A DNA stretch of 64,000 nt from Streptomyces sp. NBC_00094 (GCF_026343125.1 NZ_JAPEMB010000001.1:6701501-6765500), one strand, 5' to 3'; shown: positions 15,541 to 23,959, counted from the first letter of the stretch. Translations and numbers: made by a program. The notes: generated by a model from the letters alone, not told the origin.

Positions 15541-17082
15541 TCAGGCGCCGGGGGTGGTGCGGGGGTGGGTCTCGTAGCGGGGGGAGGGCGGCCGACCACC
15601 GCGTCCGGTGCGGGGCGGCGGGGGCTGCTGGCGGACCCAGCCGTGTTCCTCCAGGAGGGCGAGCGCGGGGTCGAGGTCGCTCATGGCGGGGAAGTCGCCG
15701 CGAGCGAGGCCCCGGAACAGCTCGCGCTTGGTGAAAGTGGTGGTGCGGTTCTCGCTCAGGTGGGTCAGGAGCGTGTGGGCGGTCTCCTGGGCCGGGTCGG
15801 CGCCCATGGCGTCGAACACGTCGAGGGCGTGAGCGGTGAAGTAGTCCCCGAGACGGGTTGCGGCGGCCATCGTCTCGGCGGCGATCGGCCGCGTCCACGC
15901 GTCGGCGGGGTGGGTGGCGAGGTGGAGGAGCCCGGCGATGCGGGCGACGGCTCCGTCGCGCTTGCTGGACCACTTGATGATGGGGCGCAGCGATCCGCCC
16001 TTGTCCTGGCGGGACTCGGTGACGCGCTGGTAGGCGAGGAGGACCGCGTTGGCCTCGGCGGTGAGGGCGAGCTCGGCGGGTTCGGTCCAGGCCGCGAGGG
16101 TCAGGGCGAGGTGTCCGAGCTTCTGCGCGTAGGCGGCGGCCGTGTCGGCGGACAGGAGGGCGGGGGTGAGGTTGCGGCGGCCGACGAGGGACTCGGGCTT
16201 GGAGTAGAGGAACCGGGCGAGCAGTCCCCGGCCGTCGGCGCCCTTGATCTGCCCGATGGAGTCGAGGACTTCGGGCTGCACGGCCAGGCCCATGGTGATG
16301 GCGGGTCGCTCGATGTGCTGGGCGTCGCGGCCCATGCGGTTGACCCGGACCATGTCGCCGGCGTGGCCTTTGAGGAAGATCCCCATGTTCGGGGCGCCGG
16401 AGTAGCGTCCGGCGATGATCTCGAAGATCTCGCCCTCGGGGGACAGGATGCCGATGCGGCCGTCCTGCTGGGCGAGGGTCGTGGTCAGGCTCTCGGCGGT
16501 GATGTCGTCGGCGACGAGCTGCGGCTCGGCGGGGATCGTGGCCTGCTCGGCCGCCTGCGAGAGCGAGACGGCCTCGGCGGTCAGCTCGGCCCGCTTGTCC
16601 GACTCGGCGTTCGCGGCCTTCACCGCGGCTTTCTCGGCGGCGGCCTTCGACATCCGTGCGGATGCGGCGGCCTCGGCCCGTTGTGGGGCGGTCAGCTCGA
16701 CGAGGGCCTTCTCGGCGGCGAGGAGCGGCTGGGTCATGAGCGAGAACACGGCGCTCTTGCGGTTGCCGGGCGGCAGGGCGACGGCGGTGTAGAGGTTGAC
16801 CGGCTCGCGCCACTGCCCGCGTACGTGGACGATCACGCGCCCGCCGGCCGCCGTGCCGAGCATCGCGAGCGCGAGGCACCCGGCGAGGTCGACGGGGGTC
16901 TGAGTCTCCTCGGCGACCTCGGCTGCCATCGTGCCCAGCCAGTCGGGCAGCGCGTCGACGGGGAAGACGGGGAGCTGGCCGCGCGGGTTGAGCGGGACCG
17001 GCTCGTCCCATACGGGCCCAGCGACATCCTCGGCAGTCATCTCGTCGAACCCGGCCCACAGGTCCGGCTCGTGCGCGCTCAT
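15541..17082 (-). CDS. DUF3987-family (YfjI-like) replication-associated protein
   Basis: A 513-residue protein of the DUF3987 family seen next to Prim-pol genes on actinobacterial plasmids and AICEs. Recognisable parts are VDALPDWLGTMAAEVAEETQTPVDLAGCLALAMLGTAAGG, the nucleotide-binding-like LPPGNRKSAVFSLMTQPLLAAE loop (about residue 105), an Ala/Lys-rich coiled coil (about 135-185), the SPEGEIFEIIAGRYSG strand and RFLYSKPESLVGRR. The family looks like a P-loop helicase-type partner of the primase. The start is ATG 17082 behind GGAAAGGAAG; it overlaps the upstream stop by ATGA. It is the last gene of the leftward replication operon, ending just beyond the iteron cluster. Confidence 0.8.
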   Translation of the reverse strand: MSAHEPDLWAGFDEMTAEDVAGPVWDEPVPLNPRGQLPVFPVDALPDWLGTMAAEVAEETQTPVDLAGCLALAMLGTAAGGRVIVHVRGQWREPVNLYTAVALPPGNRKSAVFSLMTQPLLAAEKALVELTAPQRAEAAASARMSKAAAEKAAVKAANAESDKRAELTAEAVSLSQAAEQATIPAEPQLVADDITAESLTTTLAQQDGRIGILSPEGEIFEIIAGRYSGAPNMGIFLKGHAGDMVRVNRMGRDAQHIERPAITMGLAVQPEVLDSIGQIKGADGRGLLARFLYSKPESLVGRRNLTPALLSADTAAAYAQKLGHLALTLAAWTEPAELALTAEANAVLLAYQRVTESRQDKGGSLRPIIKWSSKRDGAVARIAGLLHLATHPADAWTRPIAAETMAAATRLGDYFTAHALDVFDAMGADPAQETAHTLLTHLSENRTTTFTKRELFRGLARGDFPAMSDLDPALALLEEHGWVRQQPPPPRTGRGGRPPSPRYETHPRTTPGA

Positions 17083-17381
17083 GCGGCTTCCTTTCCTTCG
17101 GCCAGGAGCGGGCAGAGGGCCCGGTGGGCGGTGTGCTCGGCGACGAGGGCGAGGACCCGGCGGTGTCCGACGGCGAACAGGTCGCGTCCGCATTCGCAGC
17201 GGGATGTGGCAGTGGGGACGCTGTTGTGGTCGGGCAGGGTGATGTGAAGCATCCCGACGATCCGGGGCCCGGTGGCCGGGTGCGGGTCAGGACCAGAAAG
17301 GACGCCTTCGGCGACGACCTTCGGCGCGCTACTGCCGTGCGTGGCCGGAGCCGGTTCGGCGGAGCGAGGGCGGTAGGTCAC
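17079..17381 (-). CDS. Small Cys/His protein of the replication operon
   Basis: A 100-residue protein of unknown function. The C-terminal half, RCECGRDLFAVGHRRVLALVAEHTAHRALC, has Cys-x-Cys followed by three spaced histidines and a final cysteine, suggesting a zinc-binding fold. The GTG start at 17381 overlaps the Prim-pol stop (GTGA), and its own stop overlaps the next start (ATGA), so it is translationally coupled on both sides and almost certainly expressed. Confidence 0.7.
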   Translation of the reverse strand: MTYRPRSAEPAPATHGSSAPKVVAEGVLSGPDPHPATGPRIVGMLHITLPDHNSVPTATSRCECGRDLFAVGHRRVLALVAEHTAHRALCPLLAEGKEAA

Positions 17382-18292
17382 TGGGCACCGGCCAGGGCGT
17401 TGCGGGTGCTTCGGCGGATGCCGTCGCGGATGCTGGATGCCGTCCGGGACGGGGCGAGGCCCTTGGCGAGCGCGGCTTCGGTGAGCCGGTCGGTGACTTC
17501 CTGCTCCGAGAGGCTTCCGGCGGCGATGAGGCGTCCGAGCGCGTACGCGGCCCGGTAGAGGGTGAGGTTGTGCTCGCCGTCCGGCGCGGCGGATAGCTTG
17601 GCCAGCTCTCCGTTCACGGCAGCGGCGGTGTACCGGTCCGCGCGCCCGATCCGGGCCCGCACCGTGGATGCGGACATGGGGGTGGGTGCGGGCGGCGGGG
17701 TTAGGAGGTCAGAGAGCCACGTGGGGAGGGGGGTCGGGTCCACCGCGTTGAGGACCTCATACGGCCGGCGGTGGACCACGCTGCCGGGGGCCACCACGTA
17801 CCCGCCCCAGGCTCGCGTGTCGACCTTCCACCCCACACGGCCTGCGCTCCCACGTAGCCGCTTTCCCTCAGGCGCGGTGAAGTACAGGTGCAGCCCGCCG
17901 CGCCCGGTGCGCACCGTGTACGTGTCGGCCGGTACGGGGTGCCCTGCGCGCTCGCAGACGGCCCCGAACACCTCGATCCCGTCCCGGAATTCCGCCCACT
18001 CCTGGGGCGCCGGCTTGTCGGTGGGCTTCGGGAGGTCCAGGTCGACCACGACCAGCCCAGCGGGGCCGGTGGCGAGGCCGATGTTGTACGGCTTGTGGGT
18101 CCAGGCGGCCATGATCTGGGTTCGGTCGGTCGTGGCCCGCTCCTCCGGCGTCCGGTGCACTGCCGCGCATCGGCCGGTGCCGGGGCAGTGCTCCTCGGCG
18201 TGCCCGGCGGGCCGCTTGTCGCCGGGGCGGAGCGGGAAGACGGGCCAGCCGCGCGCTGCCGCGTCCAGAGCGGCTTCCAGGGGGCCGTTCAT
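17378..18292 (-). CDS. Bifunctional DNA primase/polymerase (Prim-pol)
   Basis: A 304-residue protein with an N-terminal Prim-pol domain: ARGWPVFPLRPGDKRPAGH at residues 13-31, a CPGTGRC zinc-knuckle-like insertion, WTHKPYNIGLATGPAGLVVVDLDLPK with the catalytic DxD near residue 106, and TVRTGRGGLHLYF with the catalytic histidine. A small helical C-terminal domain (ALGRLIAAGSLSEQEVTDRLTEAALAKGL) follows, as in related plasmid primases. It likely initiates element replication as the RepAM-type initiator of AICEs. ATG 18292 overlaps the stop of a 38-residue ORF upstream. Confidence 0.88.
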   Translation of the reverse strand: MNGPLEAALDAAARGWPVFPLRPGDKRPAGHAEEHCPGTGRCAAVHRTPEERATTDRTQIMAAWTHKPYNIGLATGPAGLVVVDLDLPKPTDKPAPQEWAEFRDGIEVFGAVCERAGHPVPADTYTVRTGRGGLHLYFTAPEGKRLRGSAGRVGWKVDTRAWGGYVVAPGSVVHRRPYEVLNAVDPTPLPTWLSDLLTPPPAPTPMSASTVRARIGRADRYTAAAVNGELAKLSAAPDGEHNLTLYRAAYALGRLIAAGSLSEQEVTDRLTEAALAKGLAPSRTASSIRDGIRRSTRNALAGAQ

Positions 18293-18405
18293 GCCGCCGC
18301 CCTCATGTGGGTCTGGGCGAGGAAGGTGGCGCCGACGCACGAGCGCAGGTCCAGCAGCAGCGGCCGAGCGGCGCGCTCTCGTCGGATGGGGAGCGGATGG
18401 GGCAT
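18289..18405 (-). CDS. 38-residue ORF coupled to Prim-pol
   Basis: A short reading frame starting MPHPLPIRRERAARPLLL, preceded by CTGGAG about 9 nt from its ATG. Its stop overlaps the Prim-pol start (ATGA). No family is recognised. The coupling makes it likely to be translated, either as a peptide or as a leader that controls primase synthesis. Confidence 0.5.
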   Translation of the reverse strand: MPHPLPIRRERAARPLLLDLRSCVGATFLAQTHMRAAA

Positions 18406-18490
18406 CCTGGGGTTCTCCAGTTCTGTAGACGGTGCTGGTGGACGAGGGCGGCCCCGGACTTTGGCGAGACGGGGGCCGCCCTCGGCGTAG

Positions 18491-18781
18491 CTAGAAGGGC
18501 GGTTCGTCGCTGTGCCCGCCGGGCGGGGCCCAGGGGTCGGCGGTCGGGTCGGCCCATGCGGTGCGGCGACGCGGGAGCGGGAGGAGGGTCCAGCAGCGGT
18601 CCTCGTCCCAGCAGTGGCAGGGGTCCCAGTCGGTGCCGGCGTACTCGCCGGTCTCGTAGTCGCCGTAGTCGCAGTTCCACCCGCCCTCGCCGTCGCACTC
18701 GGGGCAGTTGGGGCGGGGGGTGTCGGTCAGGACCAGGGACCGGCGCGGCCAGTCGGCCACAGCGAGGCGGAGTCGGGCCAT
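18491..18781 (-). CDS. Cys-rich zinc-ribbon-like small protein
   Basis: A 96-residue protein. A basic N-terminal strand-rich part (RLRLAVADWPRRSLVL) is followed by a cysteine-rich segment CPECDGEGGWNCDYGDYETG and then DPCHCWDEDRC, spacing that resembles a DnaJ-type or treble-clef zinc site. The tail is Pro-rich. TGAGGAG precedes the ATG at 18781. Similar Cys-rich small proteins occur in the transfer region of AICEs; the function is not known. Confidence 0.7.
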   Translation of the reverse strand: MARLRLAVADWPRRSLVLTDTPRPNCPECDGEGGWNCDYGDYETGEYAGTDWDPCHCWDEDRCWTLLPLPRRRTAWADPTADPWAPPGGHSDEPPF

Positions 18782-18792
18782 GTGGTGGCTCC

Positions 18793-19293
18793 TCAGTGGT
18801 GGTTGATGGTTCCGTTGGCGCGGCCGAAGAGTCCGGTCGCGGTGATGTTCTGGGTGATGTGCGTGGTCGAGCCCGATCCCGATCCGCTGCCGGTGGCCCG
18901 GCGGGTGGTGCGGATGAGGACGGGGATGGCGATGACGGCGGCGACGATGAGGGCGGCGGCGGACCAGAGGGCGTGGCTCATGGCGATGAGTCCCGGGGCG
19001 GCGTAGGAGAGTCCGATGCCGGCGGCGGCGATCCCGCCGCCGACGGTGGGGGCGAGCAGAGCGGTGGTCTTGGCCCACGCGGGTACCGGCTGCGCGGCCG
19101 GAACAGCCGCGGGCTGTGGGGTGGTGGGGTGGGTGTAGGCGAGGGTGCGGACGCCGTTGGGGAGGGTGACCCAGTCGACGCCGGGCGGGATCTCGGCCGG
19201 GAGGATCACCGGCTGCCGGACGATCGCGGGACGGTCGTGCGGGTGGCTGTAGTGGGTGGTGGGGGTGATCTCGTACGGGGTCTCGGAGTGCAC
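18793..19293 (-). CDS. Spd-like membrane protein
   Basis: A 166-residue protein. The N-terminal 70 residues are soluble and proline-rich (VDWVTLPNGVRTLAYTHP). Two hydrophobic segments follow, at about 75-100 (TALLAPTVGGGIAAAGIGLSYAAPG) and 105-128. A Gly/Ser repeat and a polar tail ending ITQNITATGLFGRANGTINHH complete it. Size and layout fit plasmid-spread (Spd) proteins, which help intramycelial spread after transfer. GTG 19293 has AAGGG upstream. It lies just past the repeat array downstream of traB. Confidence 0.6.
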   Translation of the reverse strand: MHSETPYEITPTTHYSHPHDRPAIVRQPVILPAEIPPGVDWVTLPNGVRTLAYTHPTTPQPAAVPAAQPVPAWAKTTALLAPTVGGGIAAAGIGLSYAAPGLIAMSHALWSAAALIVAAVIAIPVLIRTTRRATGSGSGSGSTTHITQNITATGLFGRANGTINHH

Positions 19294-19353
19294 AACGTGG
19301 TCCCTTCAACGACGGCGGCCGGTCCCCTCGTGTGGGGTGCCGGCCGGTGCTCT

Positions 19354-19425
19354 GCTTGTCGTGTCGCTTGTCGTCTGTCTTGTCGTGCGGCTTGTCGCTT
19401 GTCTTGTCTTGTCGCTTGTCGCGTT
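19354..19425. repeat. 12-bp tandem array, candidate clt (TraB recognition locus)
   Basis: Six consecutive 12-bp units start at 19354, each beginning G/T-CTTGTC; five continue with G. CTTGTC occurs eight times within 19355-19420, four of them exactly 12 nt apart. An inverted copy (CGACAAG) is at 19496-19502, overlapping the traB end. The array is non-coding and directly downstream of traB, the position and format known for clt/TRS sites of Streptomyces plasmids. Confidence 0.65.
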
Positions 19426-19504
19426 GCAGGTCACAAGCCGTTTCCGGCCCTCAGCAAGCCACCCAGGGCCCTTCCTGAGACGGGTGGGCGACAGGCGACA
19501 AGGC

Positions 19505-21592
19505 TCACGCTCCAGGCGCGTGACGCTGGTGGACGTAGCGGGCTTTGGTGCCCGTCCCGACCCGGACTGCGGTGCCGTCGTCGGTCCACGTCTTGAGCCA
19601 GCCGACCACCGTCTGTCGGGAGGTGCCGTGCTCCTCGGTGAGGGCCCGGGCGATCGCGGATGCCCCGGTGCCCTCGGTGCCGGCGGCGAGGAGCACGGCG
19701 AGCGCGGCGGTGCGGGCGGCGTTGTCCTCGTCGCGGAGCGCGGACAGGTTCAGTCCGCCCGCCGTGGGCGGCCGCTCGGCCGGCGGCTCCGCCTCGGAGG
19801 GTTCGGGGGTGGTGGCGAACTGGGCGTCGATCTGCTCGCGGAACTCCCGTGCCAGCCGGTCCGCTTCCGACTCGACGGCGGGCTCCGTGGTGCGGAGCGC
19901 GGACAGGTTCAGCCCGCCCGTGGTGCTCGTGTGGGAGGGCTGGGCCGGAGCCGTCGGGGTGGGGGTGTGGTCGTGGATCCAGTCGATGCGGGAGGAGTCC
20001 CATCGGCGGATGTAGTCGGGCCCGGCGGCCTTGGTGGAGATGGCGTCCAGGGTGGGGTGGCGGTCGGAGGTGGCGGCGACGATGTCGCGGATCTGGTTGG
20101 GCAGGATCCGCCACGACTTGAACAGGGCGGCCGCCGATTCGGGGGTGCCCATGAACCCGGCTCCCTTGTAGGGGGCCTGGTCGACCCGTAGGCCCCGGGA
20201 GCCGGGGAACTGCTTGCCCAGGTCCATGCCCTCGGTCTCGCCGCCGGTGAGCGCGACGCGGACTTTGGCCTCGCGGCGGATCATCAGGTTGCCGAGGACG
20301 GCGCCGGTGGCGCCGAGCGCGGTCAGGACGGTGCGGATGCCCATGGCGCGGGCGATCCGGATCACTTCCAGGATCTTTGCCGCGAGGACTTTGGAGGGGC
20401 GGTCCGTGCTGGCGAGGATCTCGGCGCCCTCGTCGATGACGATCTCGATCTGCGGGATCTGCGCGGAGATCGGGAGGAGGTCGGTGTTCGCCTTCGCCAT
20501 CAGGTCCTGATACGCCATCTTGCGGTGCTTCGCGATCCGCACTGCGGCATCGAGCATGAGCGCGGCTTCCTCGTGGGTGGAGGCAAGCCAGTCCACCCCC
20601 GGCCGCACCCCCTGACCGTTCTCGGCCAGCGCCGGGCGGACCCAGGGCAGGCCGGCGGAACCGGCGTTGAGGTCGATGACCCAGGTCAGGACGTCGGTGG
20701 CGCGGGCGAACCCGGCCAGGATCGTGTGGACCATGTTCGTCTTGCCCGACCCGGTCGGCCCGACCACCAGCGCGCACTGCTCGCGCAGGTAGACCGGCAC
20801 CTGACGGCCGTCGGTCCGCAGTCCCCACGGGATTCCGGTGTGCAGGGACAGGGGCGTGTAGTCGGTGGGGTAGGTGACCTCCTCGGCCAGCACGTTCACG
20901 GTGGTGACGTCGATGAGGACGCGGCCCTGGTCGATGCCCTGGGAGGCGGCGGCGGTGCAGCCGTGCGGGAGTCGGGCGTCGGCGGACAGCCGTGCGGACT
21001 CCCTCGCGATCCGGTCGTAGGTGGTGCCGCCCGCCGGGAGTTCGGCGTCGATGGTGAACCCCGTCCCGGTCGGCCACTGCTCGACCGCGAGGACCCGGAT
21101 CGTGATGCCGCACACCCGCTGGATCCGGTCGACCCACTCGGCGGCGATCGCCCGCCGATCGGCCGACAGCTCGCGGGAGACCTGCCGTTCGGCTGCCGCG
21201 AGGGATTCGAGCTCGCGGGCTTCCTCGTGCAGGAGGGTGGAGCGGGCGGCAGCTCCGATCCCGACACCGAGGGTGGCGAGCGAGCCGAGCGCGGCCCAGG
21301 TCAGAGGGCCGGTGGCCATCGCCCAGGTGGTCCACCCGGCACCGAGGAGCCATGAGGCGGCGCGCATGGAGATGGTGCGGGCGGCGAGACGCTCGCGGAG
21401 GCTGGTGACGGTGTGGCCGATCGCTCCGGCGGCGCCGGCCGCGAGGGCCCATCCGGCGGGCATGCCGGTGGCGGCGCCGACGGTGGCGACGGCGAGGGCT
21501 CCGGTGGTGGCGGACAGGGCGCCGGTCACGGGTCCGTGACCGGCCGCCCAGTCCCACACCGGCCCCGACGTGGTGGCGGTGTTGGAGGCCAT
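19505..21592 (-). CDS. traB: TraB, FtsK/SpoIIIE-type conjugative DNA translocase
   Basis: A 695-residue protein. Several hydrophobic segments lie in the first 115 residues (membrane anchor). The ATPase has Walker A GPTGSGKT at about 278-285 and Walker B IEIVIDEGAE at about 382-391. A C-terminal winged-helix domain (ALAVLLAAGTEGTGASAIARALTEEHGTSRQTVVGWLKTW) corresponds to the FtsK gamma-like DNA-reading domain. The linker before it contains the motif GGLNLSALR twice. TraB alone moves double-stranded DNA between mycelia in Streptomyces conjugation. The start ATG 21592 is 2 nt after the stop of the upstream gene, so both are one transcript. Confidence 0.92.
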   Translation of the reverse strand: MASNTATTSGPVWDWAAGHGPVTGALSATTGALAVATVGAATGMPAGWALAAGAAGAIGHTVTSLRERLAARTISMRAASWLLGAGWTTWAMATGPLTWAALGSLATLGVGIGAAARSTLLHEEARELESLAAAERQVSRELSADRRAIAAEWVDRIQRVCGITIRVLAVEQWPTGTGFTIDAELPAGGTTYDRIARESARLSADARLPHGCTAAASQGIDQGRVLIDVTTVNVLAEEVTYPTDYTPLSLHTGIPWGLRTDGRQVPVYLREQCALVVGPTGSGKTNMVHTILAGFARATDVLTWVIDLNAGSAGLPWVRPALAENGQGVRPGVDWLASTHEEAALMLDAAVRIAKHRKMAYQDLMAKANTDLLPISAQIPQIEIVIDEGAEILASTDRPSKVLAAKILEVIRIARAMGIRTVLTALGATGAVLGNLMIRREAKVRVALTGGETEGMDLGKQFPGSRGLRVDQAPYKGAGFMGTPESAAALFKSWRILPNQIRDIVAATSDRHPTLDAISTKAAGPDYIRRWDSSRIDWIHDHTPTPTAPAQPSHTSTTGGLNLSALRTTEPAVESEADRLAREFREQIDAQFATTPEPSEAEPPAERPPTAGGLNLSALRDEDNAARTAALAVLLAAGTEGTGASAIARALTEEHGTSRQTVVGWLKTWTDDGTAVRVGTGTKARYVHQRHAPGA

Positions 21593-21594
21593 GA

Positions 21595-21939
21595 TCAGAC
21601 GTTCCATCCCTTCTCGGCCTGGGTCCCGTTGCGCGGGTCCTCGTGGCGGGCGATGTCCTGCGCGTGGACGGTGCGGAACATGGGGCCCATGTCCTCCGCG
21701 ACCGCGACCGCCGACATCAGGGCGCCGAAGATGTCGTTGAAGCCATCCGCGACCGCCTTCTCCATCGGGAACTCGGAGTCGGAGCGCTCGGCCAGGATCT
21801 TCATCACGTTCGCCACGCTCGTCAGCGCGGCGGGCAGCCCCTCGACCATGGCGAGGATCTCCATGGCATTTTCGGGCTCGTAGTTGTGGGCGGCCGCGTA
21901 CATCTCCGCCGCGTGCTCCTCGAACCGGAATCCCGACAT
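21595..21939 (-). CDS. Possible internal translation start giving the C-terminal 114 residues
   Basis: Within the preceding gene, the ATG at 21939 (MSGFRFEEHAAEMY) is preceded by GAGGGAG with ideal spacing. This is stronger than most real ribosome sites nearby, and the start coincides with the beginning of the globular acidic domain. A separate small protein could be made from the same frame. This is inference only. Confidence 0.35.
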   Translation of the reverse strand: MSGFRFEEHAAEMYAAAHNYEPENAMEILAMVEGLPAALTSVANVMKILAERSDSEFPMEKAVADGFNDIFGALMSAVAVAEDMGPMFRTVHAQDIARHEDPRNGTQAEKGWNV

Positions 21940-23235
21940 GCTCTCTCCCTCGGTGTTCTCGCTGGTGGGGGTGGTGGGGATGACACCGGCCGGACGCTCG
22001 GCCGTGTCCCCGATCTGTTCGCCGTCCTGCTCGGCCGCCGCGTCGGCGGCGGCCTCGTCCATCTCCTGCTGCTCTCGGATCTCTGCGTCCCGCGCTTCCC
22101 GCTCGGTGCGGGCCCTGTGGACCAGCCGGGCGTAGAGGCGGCGGCCGGGGTTCTGGAGCCAGGCCCAGCCGAGCCACCGGCCCAGCGGCGTGGTCACCAT
22201 GCCGACGATCCCGAGCGCGCCGGCCAGGAGCGCGGCGAGCAGGCGGCGGCCCTGGAACCGGGCGGCGGACCGCCGCAACGCCCGGCGGGCAGCCGCCCTC
22301 GCGGGAGCACGGCGGACCTGCGACCGCCGCTCAGCCACCCTCCCGGCCGTGCGGGCGTCACGTCCCTGACGCAGCCGACCCACGGCCGCCCCACGGGCGG
22401 TCCCGACCCGGCCGGCGGCCCTGCCGACCGCCCGGCCGACCGGCCCCCTGCTTGCCGCAGCAGCCGAACGGGCCTCACTCCTCGCAGCCCTGCGCGCGTC
22501 GGCAACCTGACGGCGAGCCGCCGTCGACTCCGCCCGCCGCGCCGCCCTCGACGGCTGGACCGTCCGGGCCTGCTCCCGCAGCGCCCTCACCTGCCCGGCC
22601 CGTCCCCGCGGCTGCACCACCGGAGTGACTGCGCTCCTGGCCGCTCGCGCACTCGGCGAGCCCTTCGCCATGCCCGGCCGTCGGCCGCCCGTGGCCGCCG
22701 CCGTACTCGCGGACCGCAGCGAACCCGCACCGGGCTTGAGGCGCGCGGCCCCCTTCCCCCGAGTGAGGAAACTCGACTGCCTGACCCCGGACTTGGGCCC
22801 GGATGCGGGGGTGGAGGTAGTGCCGCGTTTGGGCTGGGTGGGGACCCGGCCCGTAGTTCCACGCGTGCCGCCGGCCGAACTGCGCGTGCCTCCGGTCGAC
22901 TTCGCGGCCGACCCGGTACCGGTCCTGGCCGCCTTTGCCTGCCGGGCCTGCTTGGTGGTGGTCTTGCCGGTGCGGGCGGCGGTGGCGCCCAGGACGACGG
23001 CGCCGGTCGCGGCGAGCGCCGCCGCGACCGGCCCGCCCACCAGGGCCGCCCCGGCGAGCAGCGTCGCCGTGGCGTTCGCCCCCGTCACCGCGAGGGGAAC
23101 CACCGGCCACCCACCTGGTGTGTGCGGCACCGACTCGGCCGGTGCGGCCGTGGCGGTGGTGGCGGGCGGCGAGGGCTCGGGCATCTGTGGCGGGGCCTGC
23201 TCGCCCACTACCGGTTCGATGCTGACATCGGTCAT
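21595..23235 (-). CDS. Arg/Ala-rich membrane protein, transfer-associated
   Basis: A 546-residue protein of no recognised family. Residues about 45-88 are one long hydrophobic block (probably two helices). Residues 90-320 are extremely rich in Arg, Ala, Gly, Ser and Lys and should bind nucleic acid or be disordered. A second hydrophobic block (LLAALLAGALGIVGMV) is near residue 345, then an acidic coiled coil. The C-terminal 114 residues look globular and acidic (EEHAAEMYAAAHNYEPENAMEIL). GGGAGG precedes ATG 23235. Position next to traB suggests a role in DNA transfer or spread. Confidence 0.7.
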   Translation of the reverse strand: MTDVSIEPVVGEQAPPQMPEPSPPATTATAAPAESVPHTPGGWPVVPLAVTGANATATLLAGAALVGGPVAAALAATGAVVLGATAARTGKTTTKQARQAKAARTGTGSAAKSTGGTRSSAGGTRGTTGRVPTQPKRGTTSTPASGPKSGVRQSSFLTRGKGAARLKPGAGSLRSASTAAATGGRRPGMAKGSPSARAARSAVTPVVQPRGRAGQVRALREQARTVQPSRAARRAESTAARRQVADARRAARSEARSAAAASRGPVGRAVGRAAGRVGTARGAAVGRLRQGRDARTAGRVAERRSQVRRAPARAAARRALRRSAARFQGRRLLAALLAGALGIVGMVTTPLGRWLGWAWLQNPGRRLYARLVHRARTEREARDAEIREQQEMDEAAADAAAEQDGEQIGDTAERPAGVIPTTPTSENTEGESMSGFRFEEHAAEMYAAAHNYEPENAMEILAMVEGLPAALTSVANVMKILAERSDSEFPMEKAVADGFNDIFGALMSAVAVAEDMGPMFRTVHAQDIARHEDPRNGTQAEKGWNV

Positions 23236-23260
23236 GCTGGCTACCTCCCTTAGGAGACGA

Positions 23261-23302
23261 AAGGGCCCGGCCGGGTCTGTGCAAGGAAGCGGCCGGGCCC
23301 TT
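23261..23302. terminator. Hairpin upstream of the transfer membrane gene
   Basis: Perfect 13-bp arms (23261-23273 and 23290-23302, AAGGGCCCGGCCG and its complement) with a 16-nt loop. It lies between two leftward genes and on that strand would act as an intrinsic-type terminator or attenuator before traB and its partner. Confidence 0.65.
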
Positions 23303-23315
23303 GTGAATGTGCAGG

Positions 23316-23528
23316 TCAGAGCGTGTTCCGCTCCAGCGCGAAGAAGACGGTGCTGGCGTTGGCGAACTGCGGCCGCTCGGCCACAGCGCACTCGCGCAGG
23401 AAGACGTAGACGTCGTGGCGCGTGTCGAGGGTGCCGGGGGTGACGGTGCCGTCCCAGGTGGCCACCTCCTCGCCGGGAAGGTCGAAGGTCAGGACGTAGT
23501 GGTGCGTGCCCTGGATCTCGTTGTGCAT
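23316..23528 (-). CDS. Small hypothetical AICE protein, 70 residues
   Basis: The product MHNEIQGTHHYVLTFDLPGE... is a compact acidic protein predicted to be mainly beta-strand then helix (TRHDVYVFLRECAVAERPQFANASTVFFALE). GGAGG lies 5-6 nt before the ATG at 23528. No family is recognised. It is followed by a hairpin terminator and sits in the transfer region. Confidence 0.7.
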   Translation of the reverse strand: MHNEIQGTHHYVLTFDLPGEEVATWDGTVTPGTLDTRHDVYVFLRECAVAERPQFANASTVFFALERNTL

Positions 23529-23546
23529 GGTGAACCTCCATGGATG

Positions 23547-23939
23547 TCAGGCAGCAAGAGCGAGCGCCGCGACCACGAGGGCGACGACGTGGGCGGTCTG
23601 GTCGACGTGCGCGGCACCGCCGTTGCGGGCCCATTCGGTCTGACCGAAGCGGTTCATCCACCAACGGACCGGCCAGCGGCGGTCGATGAACGCGTGTGTC
23701 CCGCCGATCCACGCCAGCGCCAGGTACGCGGACCAGGTGCCGATGGACAGGTCCAGCACGACCATGCCCATCAGGAGGGCAAGGGCGCAGGTGGCGACGT
23801 GGGTGCCGGCGTGGTCGAGGTTCGCCCGCCAGCCCTTGGCGCCCGGGTCGGCCTTGTGGGCGGCCTGATGGTCGGTCTGGAACGGGTAGTCGGCCAGCAG
23901 GTGACCGAGGTAGAGCAGAACGAACACGGTCGCGAACAC
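23547..23939 (-). CDS. DUF3307-like membrane protein
   Basis: A 130-residue hydrophobic protein matching the DUF3307 pattern: an N-terminal LLYLGHLLADYPFQTDHQAAHKA motif, a helix with HAGTHVATCALALLMGMVVLDLSI, then WIGGTHAFIDRRWPVRWWMNRFGQT and a final DQTAHVVALVVAALAL segment. The conserved His/Asp residues in the membrane helices are present. The role is unknown. GTG 23939 is preceded by GAGGAG with a 6-nt spacer. Confidence 0.75.
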   Translation of the reverse strand: MFATVFVLLYLGHLLADYPFQTDHQAAHKADPGAKGWRANLDHAGTHVATCALALLMGMVVLDLSIGTWSAYLALAWIGGTHAFIDRRWPVRWWMNRFGQTEWARNGGAAHVDQTAHVVALVVAALALAA

Positions 23940-23959
23940 GGAACTCTCCTCAGTGCCGC

